Assembly: GCA_026225235.1 (NCBI GenBank)
Contig: JAMFSK010000114.1
Span: 186,001 to 250,000 of the forward strand
DNA: 64,000 bases
Direction: 5' to 3'
Origin: Burkholderiales bacterium
GTDB lineage: Bacteria; Pseudomonadota; Gammaproteobacteria; Burkholderiales; Burkholderiaceae
Shown here: one piece after another, positions 7,497 to 15,482 of the stretch
How the letters are laid out: each line of letters begins with the position of its first letter
How positions within the stretch are numbered: the first letter of the stretch is position 1
Position numbers and translations under genes: made by a program
The notes under the pieces: generated by a model
The model's database searches: none
Seen by the model: the letters and a program-made list of their open reading frames with translations, nothing else
What the model was told of the DNA's origin: nothing

Positions 7497-9775
7497 GTTA
7501 CACCGTTGCAGTGCGCGCGTTGTGCGAGTTCACCGCCCGGGAAGGTAATCTGGATTTACGCTTCACTCCCGCACCCACCGCGCAGGAGGGGATCGCGGGT
7601 CACTCACTCGTCGCCAGCAGTCGTGGTCCCGGGTACGAATCGGAGATCGCGCTGAACGGCAGCTACGACGTTCTCCGCGTGCGCGGGCGTGCCGACGGTT
7701 ACGACCCGGTTTCGAACCGGCTTGAAGAGGTCAAGACTTATCGCGGCGAGTTCAGTTCGATTCCTGGCAATCACCGTGCCTTGCATTGGGCGCAAGCGCG
7801 AATGTATGGCCATCTGCTCTGCGAAACGCGCGGCCTGACCCAACTGAAGATCGCACTGGTTTATTTCGAAATCGGGAGCCAGAAGGAAACGGTCCTCGTC
7901 GAATCACAGACCGCCGCATCGCTTGCCGAGCACTTCAACTTGCATTGCGCGAGCTTTCTCATTTGGGCGGTGCAGGAGCACACTCACCGCTTGGAACGCG
8001 ACACTGCGCTCAGTGCTCTCACGTTTCCTCATGCGACGTTCCGTCCGGGACAGCGCGAACTGGCCGTGGCAGTCTATCGAGCCGCCCGTGAGCAGGGCGC
8101 CCTCATCGCTCAGGCACCTACCGGTATCGGCAAGACGCTTGGCACCATTTTCCCGGCGCTCAAGGCATGCCAGGGCGAGCGTATCGACAAGATCTTTTTC
8201 CTCGCAGCAAAAAGCTCAGGGCGGGCGCTCGCATTGGATGCGATCGACCAGTTGCATGGGGGATCGGCCAAGCTGCCGCTGCGGACGCTGGAGTTGGTCG
8301 CTCGCGAAAAATTCTGCGAGCATCCGGACAAGGCCTGCCATGGAGAATCGTGCCCGCTCGCGCGCGGCTTTTATGATCGGCTGCCAGCCGCACGTAGCGC
8401 GGCGCTCGCCGAAACCCGACTCGATCGCGCAGCGGTGCGTGCCGTCGCAGCGTCCCACGACGTCTGCCCATACTATCTCTCGCAGGAGCTCGCGCGCTGG
8501 AGCGATGTGGTGGTCGGTGACTACAACTACTACTTCGACACGAGCGCATTATTGTATGCCCTGACGCTCTCGAATACATGGCGAGTCAGTGTGCTGGTCG
8601 ACGAAGCGCACAACCTCGTTGAGCGCGCGCGTTCGATGTATTCGGCGACGCTCGAACTTAGCGCCCTCGCCACGGCGCGCAACGCCGTGCCGACCCGTAT
8701 CAGGAAATCGTTCGACGCCTTGAAACGGCAGTGGACCGCATTGACGCAAGACCAGACGGAGCCCTATCTGCTCCATGACAAGATTCCCGTACGTTTTCAG
8801 ACGGCGGTGCAAAGCTTGACGACCGCGGTCACGGATCATCTTGCGGAAGCTGCATTTTCGGTCAACGATGCCCTGTTGAGCTTCTACTTTTCAGCGCTTC
8901 ATTTCGGCCATCTTGCCGAAGTTTTTGGTCCGCATTCGCTGTTCGACGTCACTCTTTCTGCTACTGCGCCGGGTACATGCGGTAGTGACGAGACAACCTC
9001 GACACTGTGCATTCGCAATGTGATTCCTGCCGGCTTTCTCGCGCCTCGGCATACCTCGGCGCATATGACCGTGCTGTTTTCCGGGACGTTGAGTCCCTAC
9101 CATTTCTATCGCGATACGCTTGGCCTGCCGGATAGCACGCGCTGGATCGACGTGCCGGCGCCATTCCGCTCCGAGCAGCTTGCGGTTAGTGTGATAGGTA
9201 ATGTCTCGACGCGTTTTCGCGATCGCCAGCGCTCACTAAAGCCGATCGTTGGACTGCTTGCAAGCCAATATGCGCTCAAGCCGGGCAACTATCTATGCTT
9301 TCTCAGCAGCTTTGAGTATTTGCAACGTGTCGTGCAACTGACGCGGGAACGGTATCCGGATCTGCCGATCTGGGAGCAGACCCAGGGCATGGACGAAGCG
9401 GAGCGCACCCGGTTCCTCGAGCGCTTTACGACCGAGAGCAAAGGCATCGGGTTCGCGGTACTTGGGGGGGCGTTCGCCGAAGGCATCGACCTGCCGGGCG
9501 CGCGGCTGATTGGCGCATTTATCGCGACGCTAGGTCTACCTCAGATCAACCCGATCAACGAACAGATGCGTCGCCGGATGCAGGATCGCTTCGGCAACGG
9601 GTATGACTACACTTACCTCTACCCTGGCCTGCAAAAAGTCGTGCAGGCCGCTGGCCGCGTGATCCGCACCGAACAGGACACCGGCACCGTCCACCTCATC
9701 GACGACCGCTATCGCCGCGCCGAAGTCCGCGATTTGCTGCCACGCTGGTGGCATGTGGATGATGTGCTGATTTAA
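7493..9775 (+). CDS. DinG/XPD-type helicase with N-terminal PD-(D/E)xK nuclease domain
   Basis: 760 residues from ATG 7493, which overlaps the stop of the FAN1 gene. Residues ~55-110 look like a RecB/Cas4-type nuclease: GRADG (Asp68), EEVKTYR (Glu79, Lys81) and AQARMYGHLL (Gln101, Tyr105). The rest is a superfamily 2 iron-sulfur helicase: Walker A APTGIGKT (Lys214), four cluster Cys (275, 282, 287, 325), DEAH at 370-373, and motif VI AAGRVIRT near the C-terminus. Such helicases unwind DNA 5' to 3'. Nuclease plus helicase next to FAN1 suggests one damage-repair machine, for example for crosslinks or flaps; this joint role is inference. Confidence 0.9.
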   Translation: MSYTVAVRALCEFTAREGNLDLRFTPAPTAQEGIAGHSLVASSRGPGYESEIALNGSYDVLRVRGRADGYDPVSNRLEEVKTYRGEFSSIPGNHRALHWAQARMYGHLLCETRGLTQLKIALVYFEIGSQKETVLVESQTAASLAEHFNLHCASFLIWAVQEHTHRLERDTALSALTFPHATFRPGQRELAVAVYRAAREQGALIAQAPTGIGKTLGTIFPALKACQGERIDKIFFLAAKSSGRALALDAIDQLHGGSAKLPLRTLELVAREKFCEHPDKACHGESCPLARGFYDRLPAARSAALAETRLDRAAVRAVAASHDVCPYYLSQELARWSDVVVGDYNYYFDTSALLYALTLSNTWRVSVLVDEAHNLVERARSMYSATLELSALATARNAVPTRIRKSFDALKRQWTALTQDQTEPYLLHDKIPVRFQTAVQSLTTAVTDHLAEAAFSVNDALLSFYFSALHFGHLAEVFGPHSLFDVTLSATAPGTCGSDETTSTLCIRNVIPAGFLAPRHTSAHMTVLFSGTLSPYHFYRDTLGLPDSTRWIDVPAPFRSEQLAVSVIGNVSTRFRDRQRSLKPIVGLLASQYALKPGNYLCFLSSFEYLQRVVQLTRERYPDLPIWEQTQGMDEAERTRFLERFTTESKGIGFAVLGGAFAEGIDLPGARLIGAFIATLGLPQINPINEQMRRRMQDRFGNGYDYTYLYPGLQKVVQAAGRVIRTEQDTGTVHLIDDRYRRAEVRDLLPRWWHVDDVLI

Positions 9776-10058
9776 CCGCAGACGCAGCCATCCCAGCTGC
9801 ATGCCATAGGCTTGGAGCAATCCAATGACTCCATCCTTGCCTCTGTGACGCCTGTCACCTCGGTCACTTTTCCTTCACACATCCCGAATACTGCAAAACT
9901 GAAAGAATTCCCACATAATTCGCACCGCGTGCAGCTGTGCAGTGTCGCCAGCACGCGCGCACCGGGAGACAGCCGCGCTCACACTCGCGGCTCGATGCGG
10001 CAGGGTCGACTTCGTTCGCCCTGCGCCGGAAGATCCACTCCGAACAGGTAATAAGACT

Positions 10059-10259
10059 ATGCCGAACACCGACCAGGAGCCGCAACCTCGCCTCGTGCGC
10101 TGGCTGTTGCTCATTCCTTTTGTCGCCCTGCTCTGGCTGCCTTTCTATAACGATACGCAGCCAGCCTTCATGGGATTCCCCTTCTTCTACTGGTACCAGT
10201 TTCTGTGGGTCCCGCTGACCTCGCTGCTGCTCTACATCGTGTACAGGAGCACCAAGTGA
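10059..10259 (+). CDS. DUF3311 small membrane protein (symporter partner)
   Basis: A 66-residue protein with two hydrophobic segments (WLLLIPFVALLWLPF and FLWVPLTSLLLYIVY) and the conserved PFF/YWYQ region of DUF3311. ATG 10059 gives the normal family length. Its stop overlaps the symporter start (GTGA, 10256-10259). DUF3311 proteins are typically encoded directly before a sodium:solute symporter and resemble the small first subunits of other SSS transporters, so it is probably a helper subunit. Confidence 0.85.
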   Translation: MPNTDQEPQPRLVRWLLLIPFVALLWLPFYNDTQPAFMGFPFFYWYQFLWVPLTSLLLYIVYRSTK

Positions 10260-11740
10260 GCGATTCGATGCCGATCAATACTGTGGCGATGACCGTTTTC
10301 ATCGTCTTCTTCCTGCTGGTGACTGTCATCGGGTTTTTCGCCGCTCGCTGGAAAGCCGGCGACATGACGCAGTTGCATGAGTGGGGCCTCGGCGGACGGC
10401 AGTTCGGCGTGGTGATCTCGTGGTTCCTCGTCGGCGGCGACTTCTATACCGCGTACACGGTGATCGCCGTGCCCGCGCTGGTGTACTCGGTCGGCGCCTA
10501 TGGGTTCTTCGCGCTGCCCTATACGATCATCGTCTACCCGTTCGTTTTTGCGGTCATGCCCAGGCTGTGGAAAGTCGCCAACGCGCGCAACCACATCACG
10601 GGCGCCGACTATGTGCACGGTGAATACGGCGGCAAGTGGTTCCCGGCAGCGATCGCGATCACGGGGATCATCGCAACGATGCCGTATATCGCGCTGCAAC
10701 TGGTGGGGATGCAAGTCGTCATCAAGAGTCTCGGCGTATCGGGCGAAATGCCGCTGATCGTCGCGTTCGTGATTCTCGCGCTCTACACGTATGCAAGCGG
10801 TCTGCGTGCGCCAGCGATGATCGCTTTCGTCAAGGACATCATGATCTACATCGTCGTGATCGCAGCGGTCATCATCATCCCGCAGAAGCTCGGTGGCTAC
10901 GGTCCGGTGTTCGACGCAGCCGACAAGTTCTTCGCGGCCAAGGGCGGTGCCACGGGCATCATCCTGAAGCCATCGCAGTTCACGGCCTATGCCTCATTGG
11001 CGCTGGGCTCCGCGCTCGCCGCGTTCATGTATCCGCATACGATGACGGCCGTACTGGCTTCAGGTTCCGCAGCCACGGTCCGCAAGAACGCGATCTTCCT
11101 GCCGGCATATACGATCCTGCTGGGCCTGATCGCCTTGCTCGGCTATATGGCGATCGCAGCGGGGGTGAAGGTGCATGCGGCCAATGAAGTGGTGCCGGCT
11201 TTGTTCAACACCGTGTTCCCTTCATGGTTTGTCGGTTTCGCGGCAGCGGCGATTGCGATCAGTGCGTTGGTGCCGGCGGCCATCATGTCGATCGGTGCAG
11301 CGAACCTGTTCACGCGCAATCTCTGGCGTCCGCTCGTGAATCCGAACATCACGTCGAGTCAAGAGGCGGCGAACGCCAAGCTCGTGTCTCTGGTGGTGAA
11401 GTTCGGTGCGCTGCTGTTCATCATCTTCCTGCCGACGCAGTACGCGATCGATCTGCAGCTGCTGGGCGGGGTCTGGATCCTGCAAATTCTTCCGGCAATC
11501 GTGTTCACGTTGTACACACGTCGTCTGTCGATGCCGGGCCTGTTTCTCGGCTGGCTCGTTGGTATCGTGATCGGCACGACGCTCGCGATCATCCAGGGGC
11601 TCAAGCCTGTGTATGCGCTGCATATCGGCTCGTCGACCTTCCCGCTCTATATCGGGTTGATCGCCCTTGCGGTGAATATCGTCATCACTTTTGGGGTGTC
11701 GGCGATCGTGCCGCGCCGGGAAGTCGCTGTCGCGGCCTGA
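10256..11740 (+). CDS. Sodium:solute symporter family transporter
   Basis: 494 residues with about 13 hydrophobic segments and SSS-family sequence (GLGGRQFGVVISWFLVGGD, then GVWILQILPAIVFTLY). GTG 10256 is supported by AGGAG 6 nt upstream and by the 4-bp overlap with the DUF3311 gene; ATG 10268 is an alternative. Members paired with DUF3311 transport monocarboxylates or similar organic acids with sodium or protons (MctP/ActP-like), but the substrate cannot be fixed here. Transcription ends at the strong hairpin at 11882-11914. Confidence 0.88.
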   Translation: MSDSMPINTVAMTVFIVFFLLVTVIGFFAARWKAGDMTQLHEWGLGGRQFGVVISWFLVGGDFYTAYTVIAVPALVYSVGAYGFFALPYTIIVYPFVFAVMPRLWKVANARNHITGADYVHGEYGGKWFPAAIAITGIIATMPYIALQLVGMQVVIKSLGVSGEMPLIVAFVILALYTYASGLRAPAMIAFVKDIMIYIVVIAAVIIIPQKLGGYGPVFDAADKFFAAKGGATGIILKPSQFTAYASLALGSALAAFMYPHTMTAVLASGSAATVRKNAIFLPAYTILLGLIALLGYMAIAAGVKVHAANEVVPALFNTVFPSWFVGFAAAAIAISALVPAAIMSIGAANLFTRNLWRPLVNPNITSSQEAANAKLVSLVVKFGALLFIIFLPTQYAIDLQLLGGVWILQILPAIVFTLYTRRLSMPGLFLGWLVGIVIGTTLAIIQGLKPVYALHIGSSTFPLYIGLIALAVNIVITFGVSAIVPRREVAVAA

Positions 11741-11881
11741 GAGGAGCGATACATGAGAGCGGTCGGTTGACCTAGTGAGCTGAAGCGGCAAAATGGAGCC
11801 GCGGCGGCGACCATCAAGGATGGCCTGCCGCACAGCACGGTCTGTGGCTGCAAAGCGGGCTAAAACGCCGTGCAGGAATGA

Positions 11882-11914
11882 AAAACGGCGCCGGTTAAAA
11901 AACGGCGCCGTTTT
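11882..11914. terminator. Bidirectional terminator
   Basis: Perfect 12-bp stem AAAACGGCGCCG / CGGCGCCGTTTT with a 9-nt loop, A-tract on one side and T-tract on the other. It sits between the rightward symporter and the leftward monooxygenase gene and can serve both. Confidence 0.9.
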
Positions 11915-11962
11915 GCGTTAACACGTAAAAGCACAAGCCTCAGCCGGACGACACGGCGTCCT

Positions 11963-12979
11963 TCACACTGCGTTTTCGGCCTTCATCTCCGCGCCCAACG
12001 CATCACGCACCTCAGCCGCGATCTCAAACGAATGCAAGCGCGCTGCATGCCCATAGACCATCGACGTCAACATCAATTCATCCGGACGATGCTCCGCAAT
12101 AAACGCTGCGGCCTGATCGCGCACCGACTGCTTCGAACCGACAAACGAACACCGCAGCGCCCGTCCGATCGACACGCCGTCGACTTCGCTCCAGATGGCA
12201 TCCATTGAATCGACCGGGGGCCGCAGCTTGCCGGGCGTGCCGCGCCGCAACTGATAGAACTGCTGCTGGACCGAGGTCATCAGGCGTTCGCCTTCCCGAT
12301 CGGTATCGGCTGCGAACACATTCACGCCCAACATGAGATGCGGCGCCGCGAGCTGCGTCGACGGCACGAAGTGGCCGCGATAAACCTCGATCGCACGTTC
12401 CATGAAGTCCGGCGCAAAGTGCGAGGCGAAGGCAAAGGGCAAACCTAGATCAGCCGCCAGCTTCGCGCTGAACAGGCTTGAGCCGAGCAGCCAGAGCGGC
12501 ACTTCAAGACCCGAGCCCGGGACGGCCTGAACACCCGACACACCCCGCCCCGAAAAATAGGCACGCAATTCCAGCACATCTTGCGGGAACGTATCGGCGG
12601 TGTCGTACGAACTTCTGCGCAACGCACGGGCCGTATGACCATCGGTACCGGGCGCGCGGCCAAGGCCCAGATCGATACGCCCTGGATACAGCGAGGCCAA
12701 CGTGCCGAACTGCTCGGCAATCACCAGAGGCGCATGGTTAGGCAGCATGATGCCGCCCGAACCAACGCGGATTGTCGAGGTGCCCCCCGCGATATGACCG
12801 ATCACCACCGAGGTCGCCGCGCTCGCGATACCCGGCATGTTGTGATGCTCGGCGAGCCAGTAGCGGCGATATCCCCAGCGCTCAGCATGCTGGGCGAGGT
12901 CGAGAGAATGGCGAAACGCGTCGGTCGCTGTAGCGCCTTCGACGATCGATGAAAGATCGAGTACTGAGAATGGAATCAT
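11963..12979 (-). CDS. LLM-class flavin-dependent oxidoreductase (MsnO8-like)
   Basis: 338 residues from ATG 12979 ([15 protein letters not shown]), the typical start of the MsnO8 group. The luciferase-like TIM barrel is evident: [39 protein letters not shown] segment, [10 protein letters not shown], and a C-terminal SFVGS plus [20 protein letters not shown]. These enzymes use reduced FMN and oxygen to oxidise small organic substrates; the substrate is unknown. Stands alone, convergent with the symporter and divergent from the PadR gene. Confidence 0.87.
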   Translation of the reverse strand: MIPFSVLDLSSIVEGATATDAFRHSLDLAQHAERWGYRRYWLAEHHNMPGIASAATSVVIGHIAGGTSTIRVGSGGIMLPNHAPLVIAEQFGTLASLYPGRIDLGLGRAPGTDGHTARALRRSSYDTADTFPQDVLELRAYFSGRGVSGVQAVPGSGLEVPLWLLGSSLFSAKLAADLGLPFAFASHFAPDFMERAIEVYRGHFVPSTQLAAPHLMLGVNVFAADTDREGERLMTSVQQQFYQLRRGTPGKLRPPVDSMDAIWSEVDGVSIGRALRCSFVGSKQSVRDQAAAFIAEHRPDELMLTSMVYGHAARLHSFEIAAEVRDALGAEMKAENAV

Positions 12980-13205
12980 TGCGGTCACGGCTAAAGCCTG
13001 AAGCGCCCAGGCGGCGAACCAGCGGCATGGCCATGCGGGGGACAGCTCCACGACGCGGTTGGCCGCCAGAATACTCTCCTTACCAATTTTGTTTTGAAGC
13101 CACACCGGCCGCGTGGCTAATCGGGCCCGCTAGGCCCCGCCCACCGGCCTTTCGGTCAGCACATCCGAAATAAATTTCGTCGATTCCTTGAATTTCGTTC
13201 TATTT

Positions 13206-13215
13206 CGATATATCG
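13206..13215. promoter_or_regulatory. Palindrome upstream of the PadR operon
   Basis: CGATATATCG, a perfect 10-bp palindrome in an AT-rich stretch about 40 bp before the PadR start. E. coli YqjI binds TA-rich dyads at its own promoter, so this is the likely autoregulatory site; binding itself is inference. Confidence 0.45.
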
Positions 13216-13251
13216 TAAGTTCATTACTTTAGATACAGTGAGGCGAACGAG

Positions 13252-13908
13252 ATGCATCGACATAGAGACCATCGGGAACACTTCTTCGAACACATGGCCG
13301 AACACCATGACCGCTTTGTGCGGATGATCGGCCATCGCCACCACCACCGTGGCGGCGGCCGCTTTGGCGGCGGAATGGGGGGGGACGACGACCTCGGAGA
13401 CTTCCGGGGCGGTGATGACGGCGGCGCACGCATGGGCCGCATGTTCGGCCACGGCGACCTGCGGCTCGTGCTGCTGGCGCTGATCGAGAAAGAAGCGCGG
13501 CACGGTTACGAATTGATTCGCCTGATCGAGGAGATGAGCGGCGGCGCGTACACGCCGAGCCCGGGCGCGATCTATCCGACGCTCACTCTGCTCGAGGAAG
13601 CCGGCCACGCTGAGGTCGCGAACACCGGCAGCAACCGCAAGCAGTACACGATCACGGAAGAGGGACGTGCCTATCTCGAGCAGAACCGAGACGTCGCGGA
13701 TTCACTGGTCGGACGAATGGACCTGGCAGGACGCATGGCCAACAAGATGCGTTTGCCGGCGACGCTGCGCACCGCGTTCCGCCAATTGAAGGCCGCCGTG
13801 CTCGGCCACCCCCACAACTGGGACGCGGACGAAACCGCCCGTGTCATCACCATCATCGAACGCGCCGCTGCGGAAATTGCGGCAGGCAGCGCCTCGAAAT
13901 CGAAATAA
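13252..13908 (+). CDS. yqjI: PadR-family metal-responsive regulator, YqjI-like
   Basis: 218 residues. The first ~65 are a His/Gly/Asp-rich extension (RHRDHREHFFEHMAEHHD, HRHHHRGGGRFGGG) like the metal-binding N-terminus of E. coli YqjI. Then a PadR winged helix: FGHGDLRLVLLALIEKEARHGYELI, SPGAIYPTLTLLEEAG and the wing, followed by a C-terminal helical dimerisation part. In E. coli YqjI is a nickel-inactivated repressor of itself and yqjH, which encodes a ferric reductase; here the same partner follows after 15 bp. GTGAGG precedes ATG 13252. Ni as the ligand is inferred from homology. Confidence 0.85.
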   Translation: MHRHRDHREHFFEHMAEHHDRFVRMIGHRHHHRGGGRFGGGMGGDDDLGDFRGGDDGGARMGRMFGHGDLRLVLLALIEKEARHGYELIRLIEEMSGGAYTPSPGAIYPTLTLLEEAGHAEVANTGSNRKQYTITEEGRAYLEQNRDVADSLVGRMDLAGRMANKMRLPATLRTAFRQLKAAVLGHPHNWDADETARVITIIERAAAEIAAGSASKSK

Positions 13909-13923
13909 CAGGGCATCCAACGC

Positions 13924-14721
13924 ATGACACGACTCCATGAAATCAAGCGCGTAAAGCACGATATCGTGCTGCGCATGCTCGAAGTCAGCCAGGTTCAGAC
14001 GGTCTCGCCGAAAATGGTCCGGGTGACCTTGATCGGCGATGCCCTCGCGGGCTTCAGCAGCCCATCGCCCGATGACCACGTCAAGGTCTTCGTCCCTTTA
14101 CCAGGCCATACCTACCCGACGGTGCCGACCATGACCGCCGACGGCCCGCGCTTTGCCGAGGGCGTACCGCCCTCGCCCGCACGGGACTACACGCCGCGCC
14201 GCTATGATGCTCAGGCTCGCGAACTCGTGATCGACTTCGTGCTGCACGGCGATGGCCCCGCATCGACCTGGGCGAGCCAGGCGCGGCCCGGGCAGACGAT
14301 TGCGATCGGCGGCCCGCGCGGCTCGCGCATCGTGCCCAACGACTTCGATACCTATGTGATGATCGGCGACGAGACTGCGCTGCCTGCAATCGGACGCTGG
14401 CTCGAGGAATTGCCGGCTGGCGCACGCGCCATCACACTCATTGAAGTGGCCGACGAAAGCGAAATGCAGCCGCTCGTCTCGCAGGCCCAGGTCGAACGGC
14501 ACTGGTTCTTTCGCGATGGCGCCGCGCCGGGTACGACGAAGCAGCTTGAAGACGCAGTGCGCGCCCTTGAATTTCCGGCCGGGGATACCTTTGTCTGGAT
14601 CGGCGCAGAGTCGCGCACGGTACGCGGCATCCGGCTCTATCTGCAAAACGAGCGCGAGCACAACCCTGACTGGATGAAGGCGTCAGGCTACTGGAAGCTG
14701 TGGCCCGACGACGAAGACTGA
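13924..14721 (+). CDS. yqjH: Siderophore-interacting protein / NADPH ferric-chelate reductase
   Basis: 265 residues with an FAD-binding domain (DDHVKVFVP, then ARDYTPRRYD, the RxYS/T-like flavin motif) and a C-terminal SIP domain with the acidic ETALPAIGRWLEELP and VWIGAESRTVRGIRLYL segments that bind NAD(P)H. Proteins of this family reduce ferric chelates in the cytoplasm to release iron. It is the second gene of the PadR operon, 15 bp downstream, matching E. coli yqjI-yqjH, so reduction of iron is probably tied to metal sensed by the His-rich regulator. Confidence 0.88.
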   Translation: MTRLHEIKRVKHDIVLRMLEVSQVQTVSPKMVRVTLIGDALAGFSSPSPDDHVKVFVPLPGHTYPTVPTMTADGPRFAEGVPPSPARDYTPRRYDAQARELVIDFVLHGDGPASTWASQARPGQTIAIGGPRGSRIVPNDFDTYVMIGDETALPAIGRWLEELPAGARAITLIEVADESEMQPLVSQAQVERHWFFRDGAAPGTTKQLEDAVRALEFPAGDTFVWIGAESRTVRGIRLYLQNEREHNPDWMKASGYWKLWPDDED

Positions 14722-14762
14722 TCTGTCCATCAGCGTGCGAGACCTTTCCGGGAGAGGCCGGC

Positions 14763-15233
14763 TCAATCCTGGGCCGCGCCTTCCACCCCCACTCCTGCGC
14801 TGTACGTTGCAAGGTTGCCTCGCATCCGTTTGAGTAACTGCAGCAGCGTCTTCATCTCGTCTTTCGAAAACCCTTCGGTCATCCGTGAAGTCATGTCATC
14901 GCCCAGCGCGAGCGCGGCTTCGAGGCGGCCATCGGCCTTGCCGGTCACGCTGACCCGGAAGGCGCGCCGGTCCGCCGGATCGGCCTGCCGCTCTACCCAT
15001 CCCGCTGCCTCCATGCGATCGAGCATGCGCGCCACCGTCATCGGCGTGACGTCGGCCAGCGTGGCCAGATCCGTCTGTCGTAGCTCCCCATAGGCACTCA
15101 GGTACAACAACAAGCGGCTCTGCGCACGCGTGAGCTCGATTTCGGCTTTCGCGCGCTGGTCGTACAGCACGCCATAACGCCGCGCAATGTCGGCGACCAG
15201 AAAGCCCAAGCGATTATCTAGGGAACGTTTCAT
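14763..15233 (-). CDS. MarR family transcriptional regulator
   Basis: 156 residues with a MarR winged helix: LRQTDLATLADVTPMTVARMLDRMEAAGWVER and the wing DPADRRAFRVSVT. The helices at both ends fit MarR dimers. ATG 15233. It is divergent from an EmrB-like exporter gene, and an inverted repeat lies in the shared control region, the usual set-up for a repressor of its own gene and the pump that is relieved by a small aromatic ligand. No ligand can be named. Confidence 0.9.
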   Translation of the reverse strand: MKRSLDNRLGFLVADIARRYGVLYDQRAKAEIELTRAQSRLLLYLSAYGELRQTDLATLADVTPMTVARMLDRMEAAGWVERQADPADRRAFRVSVTGKADGRLEAALALGDDMTSRMTEGFSKDEMKTLLQLLKRMRGNLATYSAGVGVEGAAQD

Positions 15234-15278
15234 CCGGATCCAGGGAAAGGTCTCGGGCTGTATGGTACGACGCCGCGT

Positions 15279-15361
15279 GCATGTCAGGCCAACTCACGTC
15301 GCCTCTAGTCACATCGAGTCACATCAGGCCACCGCAGACCCTGTCGGCTCACGTCAGGCCA
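15279..15361. repeat. Three spaced 13-bp direct repeats upstream of marR
   Basis: GCATGTCAGGCCA (15279-15291), TCACATCAGGCCA (15319-15331) and TCACGTCAGGCCA (15349-15361) share CAYRTCAGGCCA and lie 40 and 30 bp apart. Two further TCACRTC units are at 15294 and 15309. All are on the same strand within the promoter region of the marR gene. Confidence 0.6.
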
Positions 15362-15406
15362 CTCCCCGTCAAGTCCTGTCGTCCCCGGGGCAAATGCCGC
15401 TAGCGC

Positions 15407-15437
15407 GATAAGCTGCAATATAATATGCTAGCTTATC
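15407..15437. promoter_or_regulatory. Inverted repeat over a -10-like element, probable MarR operator
   Basis: GATAAGCT (15407-15414) and AGCTTATC (15430-15437) are perfect inverted arms separated by 15 bp. The centre contains TATAAT (15419-15424), a good -10 for the rightward exporter gene starting at 15483. A MarR dimer bound here would block that promoter. Assignment is by symmetry and position. Confidence 0.55.
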
Positions 15438-15482
15438 AATTATTCGCCTGGCGTCCTTCGCTCAACCCGAGCCCTGTCCATC

